This document shows positions 1 to 9,419 of a DNA stretch of 64,000 nt, piece by piece (positions within the stretch are counted from its first letter, which is position 1; the number at the start of each line of letters is the position of its first letter). This DNA comes from Physcia stellaris (taxonomy: Eukaryota > Ascomycota > Lecanoromycetes > Caliciales > Physciaceae): NCBI GenBank assembly GCA_018902385.1, contig JABSSW010000068.1:124001-188000 (forward strand), read 5' to 3'. The notes beneath the pieces are model-generated. The model was not told the origin of the DNA. It worked only from the letters and a program-made list of their open reading frames with translations, and made no database searches. The position numbers were made by a program, and so were the translations under genes.

Positions 1-328
1 AAGGTTGAGATAGCTCCACCTTCCAACTAGGCAATGCCCGTGCCTAAAAAGATCAAACCTTTGTTTTATTGCTCATGAGCTTTACACTTCTAGATGGACC
101 AGGGGATTTGAAATTGGCTTTGTTGCTATCTCTTTGTTTGCATTTGACTGGCAATAACATTCCTCTGTGAGTGATGTAGCGACAATAGCATTGTCGACCA
201 GAGCCTCATCCCACAATGTGTATATTTTCTTCATTCAAGTAGTTCAATCTTGACTGATTATCGCACACTGCCACTGTGATACGCTCTTTGACTACACATC
301 GATCTCACACCGTTCTCATCACCTGAAG
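1..328. other. Intergenic 5' flank
   Basis: No coding sequence is seen here. The last 100 bases are pyrimidine-rich and lead up to the ATG at 329, so the stretch may act as promoter and leader of the following gene. Confidence 0.4.
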
Positions 329-1342
329 ATGGAGAATGGCTTTGGCGACAACGTCTCAAGGCCAGGCTTCATACCCATGAAAAGGTGCGAGATTGACCAG
401 CTTACTCTACCGCCCCTGAACGACGAAAACTGGCAAAATCTCGACCAACCTCGACCAAAACCGATCTCAGAGGATGTGGTGGCTCGGTGGATGGACCTTG
501 AACAATCGAACCTAGATGGAAGGGTCAATGAAAATCAGCCATTCACTAGCTGCATAGACCCTCAGCTACTGACATGGGAATACAATCAGCCGTATCAGCC
601 TCCCCGTACTCCAGATCCTGCGCCTCAGTACGTAGATTCTGGACTGTATCAACCGAGCTCTACTCCTGAGCCAGCTCCTCACTATGGAGATGGCCTTACA
701 CCTCTCGAATATCACACAAAGCGTGCTGAGTGGCATCGAGTGGCCGAGCAGTTTCATCGGGACCAAGCTCGAGACCTGGCTTTTATTGTCCAGCTATTCG
801 ATAGTCCGGAATCGGTTTCTCAGCAGCCAATACAGGGAATGTGTGGGAAGAATAATCGAGAGTTCGCCACCAACGGCGGTGCGGTAGAGCGTTTCCCATT
901 GCGAAACGTCTTGGGATCGGTTCCCCAACAGCCAATACAGGGAATGGGTGGCAAGAGTAATCGAGAGTTTGCCTCTAATGGCGGTGCGATGAAGCCTTAC
1001 CCAACTCGAAACATCTCGGGATCGGTGTCTCAACAGCCAATCCAGGGAAGCAGTGGGAAGAGTAATGGAGGGTTTGCCTCTAATGGCGGTGCGGTGGAGC
1101 GTTCCCCAAGCCGATATGTCCTGCCAAAGGCGGCTAATCGAGGCCTAAAGACACTTCAGTATCAGCGTTCGAGGATATCAACAAATGGTCGATCACAAAA
1201 ACTAAGGGCACACGGTCCCAAAGGGTTCATGACCGGTACTAAAGTGTCAAATAACTCACCCAAAAGGCCTATTCCCTGGAAAAACTATACCCCAGCCACC
1301 TTCCGAGATAACCCGCCATCACCCTACACGCGGCCTATGTAA
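329..1342 (+). CDS. Hypothetical protein with three 35-residue tandem repeats
   Basis: An uninterrupted 337-codon reading frame that I do not recognise. It is hydrophilic and has no signal peptide or membrane segment. Residues about 80-120 hold two Pro-rich near-repeats (YQPPRTPDPAPQY and YQPSSTPEPAPHY). Residues 162-196, 197-231 and 232-266 are three tandem copies of a 35-residue unit (105 bp each, nt 812-1126) built round SVxQQPIQG..GK.N..FA.NGGA. The C-terminal third is basic (many R, K, S), like a disordered nucleic-acid-binding tail, but that is only inference. The start is the first ATG of the frame, and no intron is needed. The repeats being kept in frame argues for a real protein. The lack of any known domain leaves the call uncertain. 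Confidence 0.5.
   Translation: MENGFGDNVSRPGFIPMKRCEIDQLTLPPLNDENWQNLDQPRPKPISEDVVARWMDLEQSNLDGRVNENQPFTSCIDPQLLTWEYNQPYQPPRTPDPAPQYVDSGLYQPSSTPEPAPHYGDGLTPLEYHTKRAEWHRVAEQFHRDQARDLAFIVQLFDSPESVSQQPIQGMCGKNNREFATNGGAVERFPLRNVLGSVPQQPIQGMGGKSNREFASNGGAMKPYPTRNISGSVSQQPIQGSSGKSNGGFASNGGAVERSPSRYVLPKAANRGLKTLQYQRSRISTNGRSQKLRAHGPKGFMTGTKVSNNSPKRPIPWKNYTPATFRDNPPSPYTRPM
812..1126 (+). repeat. Three in-frame 105-bp tandem repeats
   Basis: Units at 812-916, 917-1021 and 1022-1126 each encode 35 residues. They begin with SVSQQPIQG or SVPQQPIQG and contain a GGA(V/M) segment. Differences are scattered, so the expansion is not very recent. Confidence 0.85.
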
Positions 1343-1973
1343 CATACCCCCAATCAGCGGTAGTCTGGCTTTGCCACCGAACGGACAGAGCTTTCACCTG
1401 AACATGTAAATTACACCGATGACGATCAGGAAATGGTGGGTCTCTTCAAGATCGCGACGGAATCTAGACAGGTCTGACGGCGGTTTTTGTACTTTGCTGC
1501 AGAAAGGGGGTTTCAGGGTCTTCATTAGTCCGACTACATGTATGCTGACGCGTTGTAGCTCAACATGCAACACGTGAATTGATCTCTCCAGGTGATGACT
1601 TTTATTTTTCAGTTGCTTATCGTATCATGGCTCTCCATGGTTGCGATCTTCTTTCGCTAATTCAAATTTCGTAAGTAGGTGCCTACCTTGGTACCATGGT
1701 CGTTTGTCCAACCAAGCAACTTATGGTCGGCTTTGTCTCACCTTGAAAGAACCACAATGTCTTGTCCCGCCACACGACGTGCCGTTATTCTTTGTCCCTG
1801 GGTCTCGCTATACCCTCAGCCTTCTCACAGGGCTTTCAACCAAACTTTCTCATCCTTCTTACCATTCTCAAACCCCAACTAACAAGCATACCGTCGCTGG
1901 CCGCCTCAAACCTTGTGCAACCCTCAACAAACATTCGAAGCACTCCTTCTACACCCTCTATCAACATTCTGAG
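1343..1973. other. Intergenic region
   Basis: No supported gene. The frame of the next small protein is open upstream to an ATG at 1641, but that extension has no pattern in common with the related proteins nearby. I therefore prefer the start at 1974. Confidence 0.35.
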
Positions 1974-2159
1974 ATGTGTCAGCGCCAACGTGTAATCTGG
2001 CAATGCGGATGCCAAGAGACCACTGTCAAGTCTTGCTACCCATACAGATGCCATGGCGTCACTCAAGTTCTGGTTCGACGCGAAGCCAACTGTTTAAGGC
2101 ACCAAGTTGGCACTTTAACCTGGACCAAGGCCAACAAAGGCAGTGCCAAGGGTAGATGA
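1974..2159 (+). CDS. Small Cys-rich protein, member A of a local family
   Basis: A 61-residue protein beginning MCQRQRVIWQCGC. Cysteines fall at residues 2, 11, 13 and 21, with more near 26 and 39. The same skeleton (Met-Cys, a Cys at residue 11, another near 21-23, and a Cys pair near residues 40-52) recurs in three other small frames within 4.5 kb, which is the main reason for believing the gene and this start. The frame is open further upstream (to 1641), so an N-terminally longer product cannot be excluded. It has no signal peptide, so it is probably cytosolic. Metal binding through the Cys/His residues is plausible but unproven. Function unknown. Of the four relatives this one deviates most: the usual His after the residue-11 Cys is replaced by Cys. 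Confidence 0.5.
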   Translation: MCQRQRVIWQCGCQETTVKSCYPYRCHGVTQVLVRREANCLRHQVGTLTWTKANKGSAKGR

Positions 2160-4604
2160 TGATGAAGAGGCGAGTCCTTTAGCTTAAAGAAACTTTATAG
2201 TCGTGTAATATAACGAAGGACAATCAAAACATCGACTGAAGTTAATTCCTGTTTTAGTAAATCAAAGCTACCGTTCCAGCCTTGGTCCATTATTATCTCA
2301 CTATCTTCCAATGTCGAAGCTGTGCGTGTACCTAATCATCAGAAATCATGTCAACGTGAACACTCCGAGAACGGTTCCTCTGGGCTTCTTGAATCATATG
2401 CTCATCCGTATGCCTTTTACGTATACCCTTCATCCTTTTGCCCTCTCATCCTTGGACTCGACCAGACCACTCTCGTGCTACATTCGTCATCACCGTCACC
2501 TTCCCGGCTACCATCCAAGGCCTTCACTGAGCGAGTTTGGGACAGGCCGCCGTTGCCAAGGATTAGGGGAAAGTATGTATGATCTCATCGCGCAGCCTGT
2601 GAAGCACAGTGCGGCACGGACCGCTCCCTAAGCGGAATGCAGCGCTAAACATGACAGCGTGAAGTCTTCAAGACGTTCCTCTCATCAAATCCACCAGTTT
2701 TTCCCGATCCACAATGATGGATGAATAGAATAGTCTCGATTCGAACTAAGGATATCCCAGGATTGCTGCTGGAATGGAGCTCGAATAAAATCTGGAGAGA
2801 ATCATTGGATGTTACTGAGCTTTCGGGTGTACTATAGCACGCGAAGCTGGGAATTGGGTCGATAGCTGGAAGTTGGGAATTCGCATATCAGTTCCGAGAG
2901 AAAGGAGTTCTTTGTACCACCAGTCACATGAAAATGGTGGCTTGCTGCCGCAATTCAGCCTTTAGGCCGAGGGGCAACAAATCCTCAACACAACTTCTCA
3001 ACACACCGAAGACTCCAATCAGGGCTGTACGGTAGGTGTAAATAATACCATACCGGTCTAACCCAACTGCACAAGCCAGCGCGGATGCTCAGAGTTCGAA
3101 TCCCAGGTGTGTCATGTTTTATTATTTTTGCCTGGATTTTGCAACCTTCAGTAAGAGATGTTAGATGGGTTGATAGAGAGTAATAAGTATTTCTTGCTTC
3201 ACGATTAGAGTATCATGTTATTCCACAATGTATGAGTCAAAGGATCGATGCAAAAGGAAAGGTTGGGTTGTCACCGAGTCTTTCACGTGGTTGTGTACAT
3301 GGTAAAGGCCAGGCACACTTTGCATATATGGACCTGAGAGATACAAGGCATGCGCTTGCTCCTTGGGGTTTCCTCGAGGATGTCTGGAGTACTAGGCGAG
3401 AAGATGACGATCGCTAGTTCCTGAAGATCAATGCACAGCAGCAGCATCGATCTGCAGGAAGAGAAAGGGATGCGTGGGTACGTCGAAGTAATATTAGCAA
3501 TGCTCTACTGAACAACAATACGCTGTGATGCGCTTAACTGATGTGACTGATTGTTGCAAGTATAGATATTATGATAAGGGGGCACATTCTATAACAGTCG
3601 GGGCCTCTGGTCGAATGGTTAACGGAGCGTTTGCTAACTGCTATCAGTTTACAAAACGAAACCGAAACGAAACGACAACCGAACACGCTCCCATCTTGGC
3701 AAAGGTGGGGGAGCAAGAGACTCTCGGGGAAACGGCCAACCTGCCGATTTCGGGGACGCCCGAATTTGGCTCTTGGTACCTCCTGCAAAAAACCAAAGAG
3801 GTGGGCACACACGAAAAAACTCTAACTCGATCTGCAGACTCCTCTCCCAGCAAAACACGTAATTTCCTTCCTCTGGGGGGTCGTATGGGTACGGGGCTCT
3901 TCTAAAGTGAAAGTGAGAGATTGTAAGTAACACAGCTCCTTACCAAGCCCCGACTACTTTTTTGGTTTTCTTTTTCTTTCTCGATGGTGGTATGCTGCTG
4001 ACGGAGCTTACGATCACTATTGCAACTTTCATTGCACATGTTGTCTATTATCATGTTCTCGACCGCAAGGTATTGCGACAATGTGTTATTTCATCTATCG
4101 CTCGCATGAATGCCCGAAGCTCGCCGGACAAGCACTCTTCAAGATTCTTTCCCCTTTCGCTTCTACTCGGAACACACATCAAGGCCAAAGGTGTTACAAC
4201 CTCAGAGTCGGATGAAGCATAACGGTTCACTAGTCGTTGCACAAATCTGCCATGCGCAAAAGGCGGGACTGCATCGTTACTGTCAAATCTATCTTACTAG
4301 TTCGAGATTTATGCTTCGTTTCTGCTCTGTTGCATGTCTTGCGCCCTGTTCAACCTTCTGACTAACTCAAAAACTCCACCCATAAGGCTTTCCTTCTCTT
4401 GTTCTTTCTCCGCGAGTCAACTTTGGTCAAAGGACGCAACAAAGCCATTCAATCCCAAACAAAGAACCCAAACCACTGAAAGTTGACTTTCCCCCGAATC
4501 AAATTGACATTCAGAAAACAATTCCGCTTTAACCATCTACCAAAGCCAACTAATCGAACAACCTCGATAAATCCGTAGATCTAGCTGCAAAGTAGATCGC
4601 AAAC
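2160..4604. other. Long intergenic region without a convincing gene
   Basis: Only short, unrelated reading frames are present on either strand. A tRNA-like B-box sequence near 3090 and an A-box-like stretch near 3610 are seen, but neither folds into a complete tRNA. Bases 4380-4604 are C/A-rich and run into the ATG at 4605, so they are the likely promoter and leader of the next gene. Confidence 0.4.
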
Positions 4605-4985
4605 ATGTGCCACATCACGATCCACAAATTTCAGGTATTTCTCTCCCCCTCTTTTAATGCCAACCACCTTCCCCCTCCTCTCATCTCCTGTCCCGTCTCA
4701 TTTCACCCCTTCCCGTCCCCCAATCCTCGATCCACACCATCCCTGCGTTCTCTGAAGTCAAAAGCTAATCTGATAAAGTGCACTCACAAGTTCATTGAAG
4801 ACTTAACAGATTGTGTGATCTGGCTCAACAAAAATGATGAGATGTGTGGTAATGACACGAAGGAAATAGTCCAGATCCAGGGAAATTGTTTCCGCTGCCA
4901 GCTTGAGTCTTTTGATTGGGGGAGCGCGAGCGCGGGGCGACGCGAGAGGAGGTTTGGAGAGAATGGGGTGGGTCCGCTGGACTAG
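4605..4985 (+). CDS. Small Cys-rich protein, member B (two exons)
   Basis: Exon 1 is 4605-4634 (MCHITIHKFQ). It is followed by an intron at 4635-4778 (144 nt, GTATTT donor, CTAAT branch-like sequence, AAAG acceptor) and exon 2 at 4779-4985. The frame also runs unspliced, because the intron length is a multiple of three and has no stop. Splicing places CTH directly after the tenth residue, exactly where the relatives carry CTH or CGH, and this is why I prefer the spliced form. The protein then has Cys at 2, 11, 22 and near 32, ending the conserved part with NCFRCQ. The C-terminal tail is Gly/Arg-rich. There is no signal peptide. Function unknown; a small zinc-binding fold is one possibility. 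Confidence 0.6.
   Translation: MCHITIHKFQVFLSPSFNANHLPPPLISCPVSFHPFPSPNPRSTPSLRSLKSKANLIKCTHKFIEDLTDCVIWLNKNDEMCGNDTKEIVQIQGNCFRCQLESFDWGSASAGRRERRFGENGVGPLD
4635..4778 (+). other. Inferred phase-0 intron in member B
   Basis: GT..AG ends with CTAAT ten bases before the acceptor. The interior is strongly C/T-rich. Removal aligns the protein with members A, C and D. Confidence 0.6.
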
Positions 4986-5641
4986 AAAAACTAGAAGATG
5001 GAGAGAGAAGAGCAAAAAAACAAACATGGTGGAAGAGTATATTTTGCATCTCCCCAAGACTTTAGCGGCGCTTCAAGTCTGAATTGAAAGACCAGCCAAG
5101 ATATACGAGTATCAGATGAGCTGGCCTCACGTCATGATTATGATGATAGGACAGCATGAGGGGACATACTCCAAATCCCGCCATCTTTTTCATCATATTG
5201 CAATCGCTGACTGGATAGATCATCGATTACGGGATGTCACTCTTCAAGGTATTCAGGTACTAGATAGACATTCCGGATAAATAGACGCAGAGGCAGATGG
5301 CCACAGCTTTTTGAACTCGATATTGATAACCCGACTCTTAGACTGTGTGTTCTCTCCATATTCATGATTTACTCTCAGCGACGGAGAGCTTAAACCTCCA
5401 AGATTCCAACCATCAACGACGATGCTACAGTGAAAAGTCCAAGAAACGTGCGTGCAGTTTGCCGTTGATAGAGACAAGGTACTGTCTTCTGCACCAATCA
5501 ACTCGGATAACTGTTTGATATTCAACATGCTACTATGCTAGTCTCTGTTCCTACATCAAGAGAACAGCATTCCAAACAGACCCAAACAAAAATCCCACGA
5601 AAATCTCCCTCCCCCGCACTCACCTCCCTCCTCCCCCACAC
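4986..5641. other. Intergenic; ends in a C-rich tandem tract
   Basis: No gene recognised. A 91-codon frame on the minus strand (5253-5528) has no features of note. Bases about 5600-5730 are very C-rich and include a 16-base motif (ACTCACCTCCCTCCTC) present twice about 20 bases apart. This tract runs into the 3' end of the next gene. Confidence 0.4.
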
Positions 5642-5908
5642 TCACCTCCCTCCTCTCGAATCCCACACACCAATATCTCTCCCACAATCCCCCCCTTCCA
5701 ATCTCCCATCATCTCCACTCCCCTCACCCACCTTGTTCATCCAACGCCCAAACTGGCACCAATGACACTCCCTATCCACCCGCCTGTAATAGAAATCTTC
5801 ATCCAGCCCTGGACATCCGTGGAAGTTGTTGGTCCGGTACGGGATACATGCGGAGAGAATGCGTTCTGCGTGCGTGCAGGTGTAGAGGGTTGTGTGGTAT
5901 TTGCACAT
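5642..5908 (-). CDS. Small Cys-rich protein, member C
   Basis: An 88-residue frame starting MCKYHTTLYTCTHAERILSAC, with a good start context (AAAATG). Cys residues at 2, 11, 21 and 32 and the closing ECHWCQ at about residues 47-52 match member B closely (CTH after residue 10 in both). The conserved part needs no intron. The last 35 residues are low-complexity Gly/Asp/Arg and derive from the C-rich tract, so the true C-terminus may be shorter or spliced. No signal peptide. It is transcribed opposite to member B and in the same direction as member D. Confidence 0.6.
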   Translation of the reverse strand: MCKYHTTLYTCTHAERILSACIPYRTNNFHGCPGLDEDFYYRRVDRECHWCQFGRWMNKVGEGSGDDGRLEGGDCGRDIGVWDSRGGR

Positions 5909-6367
5909 TTTCTTTGGGGAGGAGGGGGGAGGGGGTTTGGGATGTGGGTTGTAGCCAAGGTTCTGGGTAGATGGATGTTTAAGAGTTTTAGGGATGCGAT
6001 TTGTGGGACTGGCACGGGGCGTTTGGGGAGAAATGGAATGGTTAGTGAGGGGATGGGATTGATGGGGGTTTTATTGATGAGGATGGGAGATAGGGACGAG
6101 GTTTTAGGGACAATGGCTTTTAAGAGGGACAAAGAATGAGACAAAGGGGGTTGATTATCAGTTTGAGTTGAAAGACTTTGGACTTTTATACTCAAAGGAT
6201 TAGGAACATTAAATAATCATTTAGAAAGTTGGAAGAGATTGCGGTAACGTTTGCATAAATCTATATTCTGGAGAGCTACTCATAGAAAATAATTGATTAA
6301 AGATGATTTCATTAGACACACGAAACTCACCAAACATATACGCGCGCCACCCCAATCCCGTACTCCC
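5909..6367. other. Region between members C and D
   Basis: Frames are open on both strands (5762-6139 + and 5737-6195 -) but overlap member C and look like low-complexity shadows. This is probably promoter DNA for member C. Confidence 0.35.
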
Positions 6368-6589
6368 TCAAACATCCCAAGCCATCTCCACCTCCCACTC
6401 CTCCTCCTCAAGCGCCATCTCGCAGCACTCATCATCCCACTCCTCAAGTCCAGCCATCTCACAATCAAAGCAGGTCCCATCCATCACCACATCCTGCTCA
6501 TGCGCCTCCTGAGTGCGCTTGCAGGAAATCTCGTACACTTCGCTGTCGGTGTGTCCGCATGGGAAGTGGTAGTGGACTATGAGAGACAT
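6368..6589 (-). CDS. Small Cys-rich protein, member D
   Basis: A 73-residue protein, MSLIVHYHFPCGHTDSE.., with the family's Cys-Gly-His at residues 11-13, a Cys at 23 and the closing TCFDCE. Unlike A-C the second residue is Ser rather than Cys. The last 30 residues are strongly acidic (Glu/Asp with a CC pair). A TATA-like sequence lies about 160 bases upstream on the same strand. No signal peptide is present. Function unknown. The CGH..C..CxxC arrangement suggests a compact metal-binding fold, by inference only. Confidence 0.6.
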   Translation of the reverse strand: MSLIVHYHFPCGHTDSEVYEISCKRTQEAHEQDVVMDGTCFDCEMAGLEEWDDECCEMALEEEEWEVEMAWDV

Positions 6590-7116
6590 TTCGGTTAAAA
6601 TTTCGGATCTGGGGGGTTTTGATTTTCGGGAAAGCGGTTGATGAGGGATGATGATGGTTGTTGGCCCGTGTTTAGTTTAGTATAGAGAGTGATTGGTGAG
6701 AGGATTAGTCGGGGGGACTGGATAGGTGAGAATAGTTGGTGGTGAGGGAATGTTTATATAGAGTATATGGGTGGGGAGGGGGACAATGGGGATAATGCGA
6801 TTGAGGGCGCGACAAAGAGCGAGGAACAAAGAAATGCACTGGGAAGTTGTGGATGTTATCTATCGGGTTACAATGGATGCAATCTCAGCGGAGAATAGAT
6901 CTCCAGTGGGTGCTCAGCGTGAGTATATCTGTAAACTTCGCGAAGGAAGTCATCCTCTGAAAAAATCAGAAAATCCCGTTGATCCCAATGGAGCCACTTT
7001 ATTCCGTAGTTGAGGTTCTCTTCACAAAACCCTGCTCTTTATTAGACCGTTGATCCACCGAGTCTAGGAGCGAAGATTCTGTCTGGTCATGGCACGACAC
7101 CCCGTCTCATCCTCCT
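6590..7116. other. Intergenic between member D and the 7.1-kb gene
   Basis: It contains the TATA-like box and G-rich DNA. An 80-codon plus-strand frame (6771-7013) is unrecognised and not supported. Confidence 0.35.
6751..6762 (-). promoter_or_regulatory. TATA-like box upstream of member D
   Basis: Read on the minus strand this is CTATATAAACA, roughly 160 bases before the ATG at 6589. Position and strand fit a core promoter. No other evidence. Confidence 0.35.
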
Positions 7117-7500
7117 CTAACCCCTAGCAATGACCTCCGCGGCCAAGTAGATCTCCCAGAATCTCCCCTTCTGCTTAAACTTCCCCAATAGCTCCTGTAT
7201 CCTCTCAAGATACTCTATACCGCAGCCACAATCGTCTCCCAAGCTCCACACCATATCCGTCAACTCTTCAAATGTTTTCTTAAATGCCCGATCATCTAGG
7301 CTAATATACTTCGGATCTCGTCGAATACGATGTATTGCATCGCGCAAGGCCTCGTTCAGGAGCCCTGTCGTTGGATGAGACGGAGGAAGAGAGCCTTGGC
7401 CTTTGAGGTAAAGTAGACGCACGAGGGCAAGGATGTTGGCAGCAAGGTCGACTGCTGAGTGTTCGGTGGCGGTTAGGACTTGGTAGCTTGGGGAAGCCAT
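7117..7500 (-). CDS. Hypothetical 127-residue protein
   Basis: A single-exon frame, mostly helical in character, with heptad-like spacing of Leu/Ile (LAANILALVRLLYLKG; FEELTDMVWSLGDD; YLERIQELLGKFKQ). There is no signal peptide and no known domain. The composition is that of a folded soluble protein rather than a shadow frame, and the start is the first ATG. Some fungal genes start with a similar short helical region encoding a Fun_/ankyrin-adjacent N-terminus, so it could be a truncated relic of a larger gene, but nothing downstream supports this. Confidence 0.45.
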   Translation of the reverse strand: MASPSYQVLTATEHSAVDLAANILALVRLLYLKGQGSLPPSHPTTGLLNEALRDAIHRIRRDPKYISLDDRAFKKTFEELTDMVWSLGDDCGCGIEYLERIQELLGKFKQKGRFWEIYLAAEVIARG

Positions 7501-8261
7501 TGCTGTTGATGGGTAGGAAGTCTCGACTTGTGTATATGCTGTTGATCAAGAAGGTCACAAGATGGGCTTGTGTATGTAAGTATGCGAATTTTGAAGAAGA
7601 GAAACTGTGCTCAGTGAGTAAAAAGGAAATGAATGAAGTGATATGGGTTCAAGTAGGTGTTAGTTGTCTCGGGTTACTTCACGTCTTCCGGCACAAAGGA
7701 GGTATCACTTCTGCTATTCAGACCTGAACGCTTTACTAAGTCGGGAACATGGAGCGTTGTTGGGTGATAAGTCGAACGCCTGAAGTCGGGCCTCCACTAT
7801 TTGTTCCTATTAATATAGTAGTCATGGTGCGTTTTTTTGCTGTAGCATCGACAAAAACAAAAAATCCAACCAGCTTACTCAAAGACCTCTGATTACAGTC
7901 GTTCATCACCATTCTCTTTCCCGGACAAACTCCCTTGTCATAGAATCTGGGACATGTATTATATAGAAGTGTGATCAACAGTAGGAAGGGTCGTTCTCAA
8001 ACAAAAAAGCCTCAGGCATGATAATCACTAACCAAACATCAAAACAAACCGTGTAGCGATGATGTTCGAGATAGACTCACGAGAGTATCGACTTCCAACA
8101 GAAAGTTCTTACTGCACTTATTGAGTGCGTTCAAATCAAAGGTGGAGAAGTCAATTTCTCTACGTTTACGGAGAGGTTGATAGCAACTTCACCTATGTTG
8201 CTACGAATGCCAGGACTCTTCCATTGATCATCTACTGGATCTCAGACTAGAAGTGTTGGAA
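7501..8261. other. Intergenic region
   Basis: Short frames only (7488-7727 + and 7736-7978 -), none recognised. No repeat or RNA gene seen. Confidence 0.35.
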
Positions 8262-9419
8262 TCAGCTTTGAGTTTGCTGCGATTCTGCTTCACTCTTCAC
8301 GATTGCAGCAATCTCACTCGACAAGTCGGGTCTTGTTGGTGTCCAGCCAAGCCTAGCTTGTGCCCGTGATGACTTGACCATTGCATTCGTACCCCACAAC
8401 ACAGCAGCATGTGCGCTCATGCGATCGGCTTTCTCGGCATCAATCTCTTCCTTGATATCAGGATCATCAATGAGTCCCTGCTTGTGTGCTTCCACGGTTA
8501 TGAGGCTGCATAAATGTCCGAAAGACTGTCACTGTGTTAGTCTAGGGCTGGCCATTGTGGGATGCATTACCATTTTTCCGTTTTCAAGGCAGTAGATATC
8601 GTCTTCTTTCCGGAGACCTGATTGTTGGTTGCTTGCGGCTTCGGTGAGTGCCACAATTGCATCGCTTAGGTCATGGATGTGAATGTTGCTCCATGTGTTC
8701 TGGCCAGCTCCAAGGCGGAATCCATGGCCAGCCTGTATGATACTTCTCGCAATTTCAGGGGCTTGAATGCTCCTCTGGTTCCCTGGTCCTCGTCCTTGGC
8801 CGTATATCAAGGGAATAATAAGAAGAGCGGTGCGCGCCTGTGCTGGCTGCGAGATGATGATGTTCTCGACGACGCGCTTCTTATTGCCCCGAATGATGTC
8901 CTTGATCTTATCTCTGTCGTCTAAATCATCGTAGGTTTCTCGACCTGCCCGGCCATATTTGCCTTCTGCTATCTCTGCTGCAGCAAATACGGAGGCTCCA
9001 CCGATTTGTATCCAGCAGGCTGCTAGGTCAATACCAGCGAGAAATTTGCCATGATTAAACAGTACCTTGTTCCTGAGACTCCACTCGCTCCTTCATCGCT
9101 TTTGCAATGGCATCAGCAGCACCGGCATGGCCTGTAGCCGCGAGATCTAGTAGCAGTCAGTCAAATAGTCGACTGGGGCATCATTGAACAGACTGAGTAC
9201 AACATCAGCCTTCCTTGCCTCATTCTGCATCAGTTCGCTGTCACCGAGGTCACCCTGAACAACATTGATATTTGGGAAGGCGGATGACAATTGCTTTGCT
9301 TTGACTGGGTCCCGCACAAGGCTTGAAACTTGTAACTTGGCAAGGCTGGAATGCTGAAGCCGATAAAATACATCGCCACCTATATAGCCTGTTATACCGG
9401 TTACGAAAAGTCGAGCCAT
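8262..9419 (-). CDS. NAD(P)-binding epimerase/NmrA-like Rossmann protein
   Basis: An extended short-chain dehydrogenase-type protein of about 334 residues in four exons: 9419-9194, 9131-9066, 9019-8571 and 8525-8262. The introns are 62, 46 and 45 nt, and all phases agree. The N-terminus MARLFVTGITGYIGG is a beta strand followed by the GxxGxxG dinucleotide loop (G8, G11, G14), followed by a VQGDLGDSE segment typical of the family. WIQIGGAS, LIIPLIYGQG and the IHIHDLSDAIVAL segment match NAD-dependent epimerase/dehydratase (NmrA-like) proteins of fungi. The active-site YxxxK is not clearly seen, so it may be a redox sensor or an atypical reductase. The acceptor of intron 2 could lie three bases earlier. 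No targeting signal, so probably cytosolic. Confidence 0.8.

Noticed and set aside
3055-3125. B-box-like GTTCGAATCCCAGG resembling a tRNA 3' half
   Set aside because: The T-stem does not pair properly and no matching acceptor or D-arm is found upstream.
3598-3660. TGGTCGAATGG A-box with a TTGCTAA anticodon-like loop, suggesting tRNA-Ser(GCT)
   Set aside because: The D-stem does not close, and no T-arm or 3' acceptor strand follows.
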